Shown here: in pieces, positions 24,748 through 32,844 of the stretch
Layout: each line of letters starts with the position of its first letter
Numbering within the stretch: the stretch's first letter is position 1
Origin: Desulfocarbo sp964620595
Lineage (GTDB): Bacteria; Desulfobacterota; Desulfarculia; Desulfarculales; Desulfarculaceae
Reading direction: 5' to 3'
NCBI GenBank assembly: GCA_964620595.1
Contig: CAZUHP010000010.1
Coordinates: 20,360 to 84,359 of the forward strand
DNA: 64,000 nucleotides
Translations under genes and position numbers: made by a program
Notes under the pieces: model-generated
Told to the model about the DNA's origin: nothing
Databases searched by the model: none
The model's input: the letters and a program-made list of their open reading frames with translations, nothing else

Positions 24748-25608
24748 ATGCCTAAGGATTTCGACAAGTTTACCGGCACGGACAAGTACATCGTCTCCCC
24801 TGCCCTCAGGGACGTGGTGAACGTCTCCATTGCCCTGGGCCGCCCGCTTCTGGTCAAGGGCGAGCCTGGCACCGGCAAGACGCTCTTGGCCCACAACATC
24901 GCCCGGGGCCTGGGCAAGGAACTCATCATCTGGAACATCAAGTCCACCACCAAGGCCAGGGACGGGCTCTACATCTACGACACCGTGCAGCGGCTCAATG
25001 ACTCCCGCTTTGGCGGCGGCGACGTGAGCAACATCAAGAACTACATCCACCTGGGCCAGTTGGGCCGCGCCTTTGCCGCCGAAGAGCAGGTGGTGCTCCT
25101 CATCGACGAGATCGACAAGGCGGACATCGAGTTTCCCAACGATCTCCTGAACGAGTTGGACGAGATGAGCTTCTACATCTCCGAGACCAAAGAGACCATC
25201 GCGGCCAAGACCCGGCCCATCGTGGTCATCACCTCCAACTCGGAAAAGGAGTTGCCCGACGCCTTCTTGCGGCGTTGCGTGTTCCACTACATCGAGTTCC
25301 CCGACCCGCCCCTCATGACCGAGATCATCGGGGTGCACTTCCCCGACCTGGACAAGAAGCTGCTCAAGGAGGTGCTGGCCCGCTTCTACTGGCTGAGGGA
25401 GATAGACAACTTCCGCAAGAAACCCTCCACCAGTGAGCTGCTGGACTGGATATCGGCCCTCATCGCCGGCGGGGTCAAGCCCGAGCAGGTGGCCAAGGAG
25501 CTGCCCTTTGCCGGCGCGCTCATCAAGAAGGAGCAGGACCTGGAGGTGCTGGCCGCGGCCATGCAACGCTCTGGCGGCGGCCGCCTGGGCCTGAGAAGCC
25601 GTTACTAG
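24748..25608 (+). CDS. MoxR-type AAA+ ATPase (CoxD-like)
   Basis: A 286-residue AAA+ chaperone. Walker A GEPGTGKT is near residues 38-45, Walker B VLLIDEIDKAD near 115-125, sensor 1 in VVITSNSEK and the arginine finger in LRRCVFHY. MoxR ATPases work with VWA-domain partners to insert metals or assemble enzyme complexes. In the CO dehydrogenase system CoxD fills this role, with CoxE as partner. The ATG at 24748 is chosen by protein homology. A membrane protein and a CoxE-like VWA protein follow in the same operon. Confidence 0.9.
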   Translation: MPKDFDKFTGTDKYIVSPALRDVVNVSIALGRPLLVKGEPGTGKTLLAHNIARGLGKELIIWNIKSTTKARDGLYIYDTVQRLNDSRFGGGDVSNIKNYIHLGQLGRAFAAEEQVVLLIDEIDKADIEFPNDLLNELDEMSFYISETKETIAAKTRPIVVITSNSEKELPDAFLRRCVFHYIEFPDPPLMTEIIGVHFPDLDKKLLKEVLARFYWLREIDNFRKKPSTSELLDWISALIAGGVKPEQVAKELPFAGALIKKEQDLEVLAAAMQRSGGGRLGLRSRY

Positions 25609-25629
25609 AACAAGGAGGGAAGGCACCCC

Positions 25630-26106
25630 ATGGCCTTGACCAGAATCATAGAGATCCTGCGTTGGCTGCTGGTGGCCCTGGGATTCTACTGGGGCTACTC
25701 CCTGGATGACCCGGTGCGGGGTTTCACGGTCATGAGCCTGGTGGTGGTGCTGAGCATCGCCGGGCTCACCGGGCTGGAGAGCGTGCTCCTGGGCCAGAAG
25801 GCGGCCCAGGAGTCGGGCTACGGCGAGGGCCGAGCCTATCAGCGCCAGTCCGGCTTCAACAACCTGGCGGTGGCCGTGGCCATGGTGGTGGTCTGGTCCC
25901 TGGGTTGGGGGGTCAAGGCCCTGGCCGCGGTCACCCTGGTGCTCTTGGTGTTCCTGGCCCTGTCCGCGGCCAACCATGCCTACTCGGCCATAAAGGAGAA
26001 TAACCGCTCGGTCGTCAACCTGCTGCGGCCCCTGCTCACCGGCGCCCTGTGGGGCGGGGTGCTGCCGCTGATGCTGATGGCCCTGTCGGCCGAGGGAGGC
26101 CAGTAG
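25630..26106 (+). CDS. Four-helix membrane protein, DUF6790-like
   Basis: A 158-residue integral membrane protein with four hydrophobic helices (about residues 8-22, 32-48, 78-108 and 134-152). SGFNNLAVAVAMVVVWSLG followed by ALSAANHAY resembles the DUF6790 pattern (F-x-N-L-A-x-x-x-x then a helix ending G/A-x-x-x-H). AAGGAGGGAAGG precedes the ATG. It lies between the MoxR ATPase (21-base gap) and the VWA gene (3-base gap), so it may anchor the MoxR-VWA pair at the membrane; this is inference from position. Confidence 0.65.
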   Translation: MALTRIIEILRWLLVALGFYWGYSLDDPVRGFTVMSLVVVLSIAGLTGLESVLLGQKAAQESGYGEGRAYQRQSGFNNLAVAVAMVVVWSLGWGVKALAAVTLVLLVFLALSAANHAYSAIKENNRSVVNLLRPLLTGALWGGVLPLMLMALSAEGGQ

Positions 26107-26109
26107 CCG

Positions 26110-27285
26110 GTGGTCTTTCTGGACCTCTTCTATACGCTCCGCCAGCTCAAGGTGCCGGTATCCATCACCGAGTGGATGGCGCTCATGGAGGCCCTGGACA
26201 AGGGCCTGGCCAAGAGCAGCCTGACCACCTTCTACTACCTGGCCCGGGCGGTGCTCATCAAGTCCGAGACCTACTACGACCAGTACGACCAGGCCTTTGG
26301 CCACGTGTTCCAGAACGCGGAGCTGCCCCCCGACATCCGCGACGAGATACTGTCCTGGCTGGAGGACCCCCTGAACCGCCTGGAGCTTTCCGAGGAGGAG
26401 CTGGCCGCGCTAAAGCACCTGGACCTGGACGAGCTGCGGCGCGAGCTGGAAAAGCGCCTGCAAGAGCAGACCGAGCGCCACGACGGCGGCAACCGCTGGA
26501 TCGGCACCGGTGGCACCAGCCCCTTTGGTCACTCCGGCGCCCATCCCGGCGGCATCCGCATCGGCGGCACCGGCGGCGGCAGGCAAGCGGTGCAGATCGC
26601 CGCGGCCCGGCGCTTCCGCAACTACCGCACGGACGTGACCCTGGACGTGCGCCAGATCAAGGTGGCCCTCAAGCGCCTGCGCCGCTTTTCCCGCGAGGGC
26701 CCGGAGGACGAGCTGGACCTGGACGAGACCATCGACAAGACCTGCAAGAACGCGGGAGAGATAGAGCTGGTCTTCCGCCGCGAGCGCAAGAACACGGTCA
26801 AGGTGCTGCTCCTCATGGACTCGGGCGGGTCCATGACGCCCTATTCCAACCTGGTGAACCGCCTCTTCAGCGCGGCGCACCAGATGAGCCACTTCCGCGA
26901 CCTGAGGGCCTACTACTTCCACAACTGCATCTACCAGGACCTCTACCAGGACATCTACAACTCCGAGTCCGTGCCCACCGCCGAGCTGCTCCACAACCTG
27001 GCCCCGGACTACAAGGTGATCCTGGTGGGAGACGCCTACATGGCGCCCTCAGAGCTTTTCAGCGTGGGCGGAGCCATTGACTACTACTACCACAACGAGC
27101 GGCCGGGCATAGAATGGCTGCAACGCATCGCCGACCATTTCCGCCATTGCGTGTGGCTGAACCCCATGCCCGAGCGCGCCTGGTTCCACACCACCATCAG
27201 CAGCATCGGCAAGCTCTTCCCCATGTTCCCCCTCACCATCGACGGCCTGGAAGGGGCGGTCAAAAAGCTCATGGTGAAACGCTAG
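26110..27285 (+). CDS. VWA-domain protein, CoxE-like
   Basis: A 391-residue protein. The N-terminal half is helical (FLDLFYTLRQLKVPVSITEW), a Gly-rich linker lies near residues 125-160 (GGNRWIGTGGTSPFG), and the C-terminal VWA domain carries the metal-ion-dependent adhesion site LLLMDSGGSM near residues 233-242, then ILVGDAYM. It matches the CoxE family that pairs with MoxR ATPases in maturation of molybdenum hydroxylases. The GTG start at 26110 lies three bases after the upstream stop and within GCCGGTGG; no other start fits the conserved N-terminus. Confidence 0.88.
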   Translation: MVFLDLFYTLRQLKVPVSITEWMALMEALDKGLAKSSLTTFYYLARAVLIKSETYYDQYDQAFGHVFQNAELPPDIRDEILSWLEDPLNRLELSEEELAALKHLDLDELRRELEKRLQEQTERHDGGNRWIGTGGTSPFGHSGAHPGGIRIGGTGGGRQAVQIAAARRFRNYRTDVTLDVRQIKVALKRLRRFSREGPEDELDLDETIDKTCKNAGEIELVFRRERKNTVKVLLLMDSGGSMTPYSNLVNRLFSAAHQMSHFRDLRAYYFHNCIYQDLYQDIYNSESVPTAELLHNLAPDYKVILVGDAYMAPSELFSVGGAIDYYYHNERPGIEWLQRIADHFRHCVWLNPMPERAWFHTTISSIGKLFPMFPLTIDGLEGAVKKLMVKR

Positions 27286-27289
27286 GCCC

Positions 27290-27358
27290 GGCTTCCCCGC
27301 CCCGGGCGACCCGCGACGACGTCCCCCCGCCCCCTCGTCGCCCCCCGACGCCCCCCTA
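27290..27358. repeat. C/G-tract repeat between convergent genes
   Basis: The gap between the VWA and cupin genes consists of CGACGTCCCCCC, CGTCGCCCCCCGACG and similar units. Read on the minus strand it is GGGGGGCGACG-like. It belongs to the dispersed G-tract family described in the findings. Confidence 0.7.
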
Positions 27359-27712
27359 GCCCGCCGCCTCCCCTGGAATCAAGCCCGCCACCACCAGGAT
27401 CTCCAGGGTGTCCTGGCCTATGTTGGTCAACTCGTGAAAGGCACCGATGGGGATGTGGATGGCATCCCCCGGCTTCACCTCCCGCAGCTCGTCGTCCACC
27501 TGCATGCGTCCCTTGCCGGCCTGGATTATGTAGATCTCCTCCATGGGGTCCACGTGGCCCAAGAGCTTCTCTCCCGGCGGCACCGCGGCATGGGCCAGGA
27601 ACATCAGGGTGGCCAACCGCGGGTGAGTGAGCAGCATGTGGGCCACTCCGCCGCCGTGAGCCAGGTAGCGGGTCTGCCTCACCTCGGGGTGCTCCAGGTT
27701 GCGCAGGATCAT
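27356..27712 (-). CDS. Cupin-domain protein
   Basis: A 118-residue single-domain cupin (RmlC-like beta barrel). The two metal motifs are recognisable: GHVDPMEEIYIIQAGKGRM (residues 52-70, with H, E and E) and GDAIHIPIGAFHELTN near 82-97 (P-x-G-x-x-H). Such proteins bind a metal and a small ligand, often as isomerases, dioxygenases or sensors. No partner gene indicates the substrate. An inverted orientation to the VWA gene makes the two convergent. Confidence 0.8.
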   Translation of the reverse strand: MILRNLEHPEVRQTRYLAHGGGVAHMLLTHPRLATLMFLAHAAVPPGEKLLGHVDPMEEIYIIQAGKGRMQVDDELREVKPGDAIHIPIGAFHELTNIGQDTLEILVVAGLIPGEAAG

Positions 27713-27817
27713 CTTCGCTCCTCCCCAAGTAAACCGCCGCGCCCGGCGGCCGTTCGGCAGGGGCCGGCCGCAAGGGGAAGCGGCCCCTGGATTCAGTTCA
27801 GGAGAAGGCCCCCATCC

Positions 27818-28534
27818 CTATTGCCCGCCGCTGAAGCGCTCCACCCAGGCCAGGGTGTGGGCAATGGCCTGCTCCTGGTCCGCTTGCCGGGAGAGGCGGT
27901 GGTCCGCGCCGGGAAGGACCAGGAGCTGCTTGGGCGGGCGGGCCAGGCGGTGGCCCTCCCGCGCCTGGGCGAGGGGCACCACCTCGTCCTGCTCGCCATG
28001 CACGAACAGCACCCGGCTGGTGCGGGCCAGCACCGCGCGCAGGTCGTAGCGGGGGATGTCCCGTTCCAGGGCGGGCAGGGGGGGATGATCGGGCTGGGCG
28101 CGCAGCTTGGCGCGCAACTCCCCCAGGTCGGTGGGGGTGGACCAGGCCACCAGGCAGGCGGGCGGCGCAGCCTCCGCGGCCAGGATGGCGGCACAGCCGC
28201 CCATGGAGGAGCCCAGGTAGGCCACAGGCAGGCCGGGGGCCAGGCCGCGCAGGTATTCAACCGCGGCCAGGTATTCGTCACGCCGGGTGGTGAGACTGGT
28301 GTCGGCGATGTCGCCTGGACTCTGGCCGCAGCCCGAGTGGTCGAACTGCAGGGCCAGACAGCCGGCCTGGGCCAGGGCCCGGGCCAGGCGGGTGAGCTTC
28401 TGGCTTTGCATGGAGGAGAAAAGGCCGTGGGCTATCACGGCGCTGGCGCCGGCTGGGTGCGGGGGCTGGTGGAGGCGAGCGGCGAGCTGACCGCCGGCAA
28501 AGGGTATGCGAAACGCCTCTGCCGCCGGGATCAT
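27818..28534 (-). CDS. Alpha/beta hydrolase
   Basis: A 238-residue serine hydrolase. The nucleophile elbow is YLGSSMGG near residues 105-112, the acid is in FVHGEQDEVVPL and the His in GADHRLSR near the C-terminus; VIAHGLFSS supplies the oxyanion loop. It resembles small esterase/peptidase-like proteins acting on acyl or peptide bonds. Its ATG overlaps the upstream 94-residue gene's TGA by one base, so the two are translationally coupled. Confidence 0.85.
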   Translation of the reverse strand: MIPAAEAFRIPFAGGQLAARLHQPPHPAGASAVIAHGLFSSMQSQKLTRLARALAQAGCLALQFDHSGCGQSPGDIADTSLTTRRDEYLAAVEYLRGLAPGLPVAYLGSSMGGCAAILAAEAAPPACLVAWSTPTDLGELRAKLRAQPDHPPLPALERDIPRYDLRAVLARTSRVLFVHGEQDEVVPLAQAREGHRLARPPKQLLVLPGADHRLSRQADQEQAIAHTLAWVERFSGGQ

Positions 28535-28818
28535 CAGTGGACCACCAACCCCTTGGCCTCGCTGGTGTCGTCCTCCTCTGCCTCCTCCTCCTGGTCGGCC
28601 ATGGCCTCCTCGTGGGCGCGCACCAGATAGCCGATGATCAGAAGGCTGGTCTGGAAACGCTCCATGTCCATGTCGCCCATTTGGAGCTGGCCGCCGAGCT
28701 GGTTGAACAACTCGATGAGTTCGGCGTCCATCTCCTGCTCGATCATCCTGGTGACGAACTCGCTGGAGCCTTGCCCGAGCTGATCAAAGAACCGCGCGGC
28801 CGCTGCCTTCTTGTCCAT
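28534..28818 (-). CDS. Small acidic protein of unknown function
   Basis: A 94-residue cytosolic protein, mostly helical, with a strongly acidic tail (DQEEEAEEDD). Repeated Met-rich turns occur in the middle (QMGDMDMERF). I do not recognise a family. GGAGCAGGCC precedes the ATG, third-position GC is high, and it is coupled to the hydrolase by a one-base overlap, all supporting a real gene. A G-tract repeat lies directly upstream. Confidence 0.7.
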   Translation of the reverse strand: MDKKAAAARFFDQLGQGSSEFVTRMIEQEMDAELIELFNQLGGQLQMGDMDMERFQTSLLIIGYLVRAHEEAMADQEEEAEEDDTSEAKGLVVH

Positions 28819-28884
28819 GTGGCCTGCTCCTGATTTAGAGGGAATCTGCCGCTAGCATACCGCCGGCGGCAGGGTAATGCAAAT

Positions 28885-28978
28885 GGCGACGGGGGGCGAC
28901 GGGGGGGGCGGGGGGGGCGACGGGGGGCGACGGGGGGGCAGGGGGGGCGACGGGGGCGACGGCGGGCGGCGGGGCGGC
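28885..28978. repeat. GGGGGGCGAC tandem repeat
   Basis: A run of GCGACGGGGGG units with small variations (one CAGGGGGGG) lies between the flippase stop and the small acidic gene start. It is the cleanest non-coding copy of the family and has many G-runs of four or more, so it could form G-quadruplexes. Confidence 0.9.
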
Positions 28979-29001
28979 AATGCCTGCGACGCGCCGCAGC
29001 C

Positions 29002-30003
29002 TCAGGCGCCGCGGCCGCTGAGCGCCCGCCAGCCCAGGCCCTGGCGCCAGAGGTAGTAGAGGCCCAGCAGGCTGGTGGAGACGAAATGCACCACCCACAA
29101 CACCATGGCATAGGAGCCGGCCACCGCCGCCGAGGCGCCCATGAACGAAAGGGTGGCCGCGGCGGCCAGATGGAAGGTGCCCACAAAGGCCGGCGCCGAG
29201 GGGATGAGCAGGGCCAGGGCCATGACCACCTCCATGAGCAGGCCGGCCATGAGGCCCAGGTCCAGACCAAAGGCCGGGAACATGCTCCAGGCCCAGGCCC
29301 CCAGGCACAGCCACACCCCCAGGGAGGTGAGCCCGATCCACACCAGGTCCAGGGGCCGGGCCACGGCCAGGCCGTCGGCAAAGGCGTCCAGCATGGCGAG
29401 CAGCTTGCCCGAGACCCCTTCCGGCAAGGGCCGCAGGCAGAAGCGGCACAGGTTCATGGCCTTGGCGCGCTGCCAGCGGAAGAACTGCAACAAGACCATG
29501 AGCCCGCCGAAAAGCGCCAGCCCGGCCCAGCCCGCGGTGCGCAGGTGGCTGGCGGTGATGACCGTGCCCTCCACCGCGCCTTGGGGCAGGTCCATGAAGA
29601 TGAGCACCACCATGAGCAAGAACAGCACCGTGAGCCCGTCGTACACCCGCTCCAGCACCACGGTGGCAAAGACCGCGCTCTTGGACAGGTTCTCGCTCCT
29701 GCCCAGGACATAGGCCCGCACGAACTCGCCCAGGTGGGCCGGCAGCAGGTTGTTGCCCAGAAAGCCGATCATGAGCGCGGCGAACAGCGGCCGGAAGCCG
29801 ACCCGGGCCACGGGGCGCATGAGGAAGTGCCAGCGCCAGGCCCGCACCAGGTAGGAGAGGAGGTACAGCGCCAGGTTGGGCAGCAGGTAGAGGGGATCCA
29901 TGTCCCCCAGGGCCTGGGCCATCTGGTCCAGGGGAACGGCGCGCAAAAACAGCCAGCCCGCAACCAGGCTGATGGCGATTCCTATGAGGTAGTGTTTCCA
30001 CAT
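29002..30003 (-). CDS. Flippase-like integral membrane protein (LPG-synthase TM / UPF0104 family)
   Basis: A 333-residue protein with about eight helices, matching the lysylphosphatidylglycerol-synthase transmembrane domain family. Blocks: FLGNNLLPAHLGEFVRAYVLG (family signature near residues 80-100) and PSAPAFVGTFHLAAAA near 270-285. Members without the synthase domain often sit beside glycosyltransferases and may flip lipid-linked sugars. The ATG at 30003 starts right before the first helix; a longer frame overlaps the glycosyltransferase. It lies 16 bases after that gene. Confidence 0.82.
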   Translation of the reverse strand: MWKHYLIGIAISLVAGWLFLRAVPLDQMAQALGDMDPLYLLPNLALYLLSYLVRAWRWHFLMRPVARVGFRPLFAALMIGFLGNNLLPAHLGEFVRAYVLGRSENLSKSAVFATVVLERVYDGLTVLFLLMVVLIFMDLPQGAVEGTVITASHLRTAGWAGLALFGGLMVLLQFFRWQRAKAMNLCRFCLRPLPEGVSGKLLAMLDAFADGLAVARPLDLVWIGLTSLGVWLCLGAWAWSMFPAFGLDLGLMAGLLMEVVMALALLIPSAPAFVGTFHLAAAATLSFMGASAAVAGSYAMVLWVVHFVSTSLLGLYYLWRQGLGWRALSGRGA

Positions 30004-30019
30004 GGGCGGGCCCTGGCGC

Positions 30020-30742
30020 CTAGTCCGTGAAGCGGAACTTGACCAGGCACCACAGCGCCACCAGGCCATCGCGCCAGGTTATCTTCTTGCCCTCCTCGAA
30101 CTCCCGGCCGGTGTAGGAGATGGGCACCTCGTAGATGCGGATGCCTTTTTTCAATATTTTGGCGGTGATTTCGGGCTCGAAGTTGAAGCGGTCGCTCTTG
30201 ATGCGGATGCCGGCCAGGGCCTCGCGGGTAAAGAGTTTGTAGCAGGTCTCCATGTCGGAAAGGGTGGTGTTGTAGAGCAGGTTGGTGACCAGGGTGAGGA
30301 ACTTGTTGCCCAGCCAATGGTGGAAGAACATGTTCCGCCGCTCGCCGGTAAAGCGCGAGCCGTACACCACCTGGGCCTTGCCCCTGAGCACCGGGTTGAT
30401 CAGCTTGGGATAGTCCTCGGGGTCGTATTCCAGGTCCGCGTCCTGGATGAGGACCAACTCGCCCTCGGCCAAGGAAAAGCCGGTACGCAGGGCCGCGCCC
30501 TTGCCCTGGTTCACCTGGTGGCGGGCCACCCGGATGGGCCGGTCAAAGGGCTTGGCCGTGGGGTGCACGCTGGTCTGCCCCTCCAGGGCGGCCTGGATCT
30601 GGGGGGTGCGGTCGGTGGAGCAATCATCCACGATGATCAACTCGCGCTCCATCTCGCCCAGGTCCACCGCCTGGACCCGGCGCACGATCTCCTCCAGAAA
30701 CTGCTCCTCGTTGTAGCAGGGCATGACAATGGATAAGAGCAT
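30020..30742 (-). CDS. Family 2 glycosyltransferase (dolichyl/polyprenyl-phosphate sugar synthase-like)
   Basis: A 240-residue GT-A fold enzyme without transmembrane helices. SIVMPCYNEEQFLEEIV opens the fold, LIIVDDCSTDRT binds the nucleotide, and QDADLEYDPEDY near residues 93-104 holds the D-x-D metal site. NKFLTLVTNLLYNTTLSDMET is typical of DPM1-like synthases that load a sugar on a polyprenyl phosphate. The start at 30742 follows AAGGAC. The flippase-like gene downstream fits a lipid-linked sugar pathway. Confidence 0.88.
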   Translation of the reverse strand: MLLSIVMPCYNEEQFLEEIVRRVQAVDLGEMERELIIVDDCSTDRTPQIQAALEGQTSVHPTAKPFDRPIRVARHQVNQGKGAALRTGFSLAEGELVLIQDADLEYDPEDYPKLINPVLRGKAQVVYGSRFTGERRNMFFHHWLGNKFLTLVTNLLYNTTLSDMETCYKLFTREALAGIRIKSDRFNFEPEITAKILKKGIRIYEVPISYTGREFEEGKKITWRDGLVALWCLVKFRFTD

Positions 30743-30932
30743 ACTGTCCTTTTCCCGGGAGGCAAGCCAAGGTCCTGAAACTATCTTGTTTATCCTGTCT
30801 GACCGGAAAGTCAAGGACAACCTCCCGCCAACCGCCCGTCTTGTGGCCGGGGTGCGGGCCTGCTAAGATGGGCCGGCCCGCCCCAGCGCCGGCGGGCCAA
30901 TCTGTCCCGGCCCGTCTCCAAGGATGCTGCGC

Positions 30933-31724
30933 ATGCGCCTTCTTTTCGCCTGCATCGAGGGTCTGACCTGGCCCCTGCCCGAACTCCCGCCCTTTGCGGC
31001 CCTCTGCCTGGCCCAGGGCGCGGCCGGGCCGCTGGAAGGCTTCCGGCCGGGGCCAGATGCCTGGTCCCTGGGGGACGAACCCCTGTGGCCGGCCCTCGGC
31101 CGGGCGGGCCTCAAGGTGGGGGTGATGAACCTGCCCGGCCTGTGGCCGGCCCAGGAGGTGGCGGGCTTCATGGTCTGCCGGCCTCCGGCAGGGCGCTCCC
31201 CGGGCGCCTGGACCCACCCGCCCGAACTGGCCCTGGAGCTGGGCGACTATCTCCCGCCCCAACCGCTGGAACCAGGAGCCGAAAACTGGCGCACCGCGCT
31301 CAAGGACACGGCCTATGCCCAGGCCGCAGCCCTGGCCCGGCTGCGCTACGAGCACTTCCGCCGCTTGTGCCGGGCCCGGGGCGTGGACCTCGGGGCCCTG
31401 GGCTGGAGCGCCCTGGCCACGGCCCGCCGGCTTTTCGGCGGCCAGGCCGGGCGGGCGGCGTTGATGCTGGCCCAGCTCGACACCTATCTCGCCTGGCTGC
31501 ACCAGGCCCTCCGGCCGCAGGTGGTGGTGGTCTGCGGACCGGGCCGGGAGGGAGAACCAGGGGCCATCCTCGTCCATGCCCCCGGCCTGGTGCGGCCGGG
31601 CAGGCTGGAACCCACGGACTGGCAGGAGCTTCCCCCCGCCCTCCTGGCCCTGGCCGGGCCGGTGCCGGCCGAGGGTAGAGGCAGCCTGGCCGCCCGCCTG
31701 CTGGCCGGGGAGGAAGCAGAATGA
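30933..31724 (+). CDS. Degenerate alkaline-phosphatase-fold protein
   Basis: A 263-residue protein resembling the type I phosphodiesterase/AlkP-superfamily proteins: VGVMNLPGLWPAQEVAGFMV parallels their N-x-P-x-x-x-P-x-x-x-V-x-G-x-x-V motif, and VVVVCGPGREGE near residue 206 sits where S-D-H-G ligands should be. The metal-binding Asp/His residues are not visible, so it is probably not catalytic. The second ATG (30933) is preferred because the AAGG ribosome site directly abuts the first at 30924. Its stop overlaps the next glycosyltransferase by four bases. Confidence 0.6.
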   Translation: MRLLFACIEGLTWPLPELPPFAALCLAQGAAGPLEGFRPGPDAWSLGDEPLWPALGRAGLKVGVMNLPGLWPAQEVAGFMVCRPPAGRSPGAWTHPPELALELGDYLPPQPLEPGAENWRTALKDTAYAQAAALARLRYEHFRRLCRARGVDLGALGWSALATARRLFGGQAGRAALMLAQLDTYLAWLHQALRPQVVVVCGPGREGEPGAILVHAPGLVRPGRLEPTDWQELPPALLALAGPVPAEGRGSLAARLLAGEEAE

Positions 31725-32746
31725 AATCCGCCCGCCCCTGGCTCAGTGTGGTGATTCCGGCCCGGAACGCGGCCCAGGAGCTGGCCGGCTGCCTGGAGTC
31801 CCTGGCCGCCTGCCAGGAACCCGGCCTGGAGGTCATCGTGGTGGACGATGGCTCCCAGGACAACACCCGGGCCGTGGCCCGGGCCCTGGGCCCGGAGTTG
31901 GGGCTGCGCCTGTCGGTGCTCGGCCAGACGGCCCGGGGCGCCGGCGCGGCGCGCAACCTGGGCGCGGGCCGGGCCCAGGGCGAGGTGATCTTCTTCACCC
32001 AGCCCGCCGCCCGGGTGCCGCCCGGGCTGCCGGCGCGGCTGAAGGAGCTGTTCAGCGATCCAGGGCTGAGCGCCGCGGCTGGGGGGCTGCGTCCCCTGGA
32101 GCCGGACCAGCCCCTGGCCCGGCTCAGCGCCCTGGAGCTGGCCTTCGACGCAATCAGCCGGGGCCGGGAACCCGACCCCTGTCCCCTGATGACCTGCGCC
32201 GCCTTCCGGGCCTCGGACCTGAAGGCGGCCGGCATGTGCGACGAGACCCTGGTCGAGCCCGGCGGCCGCGACCGCGACCTGTGCCAGCGGCTGCTGGCGG
32301 CCGGCGGCCGGCTCGTGCTGGACCCGGACCTGTGGGTGCGCCTGCCCCTGCCCCGCACCTGGGGCCAGGTGTGGCGCTCGGAGCTGAGGCGCGGCCGGCA
32401 ACGCTACCAGGACCTGAGACGGGGCCGCCGCCTGGGACCGGGGGCCCACCTGCAACCAGCCCTGGTGCTCCTGGCCGCGGGGCTGCTGGCCGCGCTGGGG
32501 CCGCACGACCCGGGCCGGGCCGTCAGCCTGGCCCTAATCTGCCTCTTGCTGCTCTATCCTGCCAACCGCCCCTTCCTGCGCCTGGTGGGCAGCCAGGACC
32601 CCGGCCTGATGCGGCAGGCCCTGGCCCTGTGTTTCCTCAGGCCCCTGGCCTGGACCCTGGGCATGCTGGCCGCGGCCCTGAACCGCATGGGGGGCGGGGG
32701 GGGCGGGGGAAGCGACGGAGGCGACGGGAGCGGGGGAGCCGCTTGA
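31721..32746 (+). CDS. Family 2 glycosyltransferase, membrane-anchored, G-tract-encoded tail
   Basis: A 341-residue protein. The GT-A start SVVIPARNAAQELAGCLESL and VIVVDDGSQDNT are clear. The usual D-x-D position reads FFTQPAARV, without acidic residues, so activity may be altered; the acceptor-side ED-like motif is GGRDRDLCQRL. The C-terminal part has hydrophobic helices (near residues 246-285 and 303-320). The last 16 residues are a Gly/Ser/Asp tail encoded by a G-tract repeat. Coupled to the preceding gene by ATGA. Confidence 0.75.
   Translation: MKSARPWLSVVIPARNAAQELAGCLESLAACQEPGLEVIVVDDGSQDNTRAVARALGPELGLRLSVLGQTARGAGAARNLGAGRAQGEVIFFTQPAARVPPGLPARLKELFSDPGLSAAAGGLRPLEPDQPLARLSALELAFDAISRGREPDPCPLMTCAAFRASDLKAAGMCDETLVEPGGRDRDLCQRLLAAGGRLVLDPDLWVRLPLPRTWGQVWRSELRRGRQRYQDLRRGRRLGPGAHLQPALVLLAAGLLAALGPHDPGRAVSLALICLLLLYPANRPFLRLVGSQDPGLMRQALALCFLRPLAWTLGMLAAALNRMGGGGGGGSDGGDGSGGAA
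32688..32742. repeat. G-tract repeat encoding the glycosyltransferase C-terminus
   Basis: GGGGGGCGGGGGGGGCGGGG-like sequence followed by AGCGACGGAGGCGACGGG. It is in frame and adds Gly/Ser/Asp residues to the protein end just before the stop codon. Confidence 0.75.
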
Positions 32747-32760
32747 AACCCACAATACAG

Positions 32761-32788
32761 TTGACACCTTGGCAGGGGGTGCCATATT
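32761..32788 (+). promoter_or_regulatory. Promoter of the TolC-type gene
   Basis: A consensus TTGACA (32761-32766) and CATATT (32783-32788) are separated by 16 bases, about 55 bases before the GTG start. The short gap to the upstream gene otherwise has no features. Confidence 0.65.
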
Positions 32789-32844
32789 TGAGACGCTATG
32801 GTTCACCAAACTCTGTCTATATCGTTAAGTGGGGGAGACCGATA

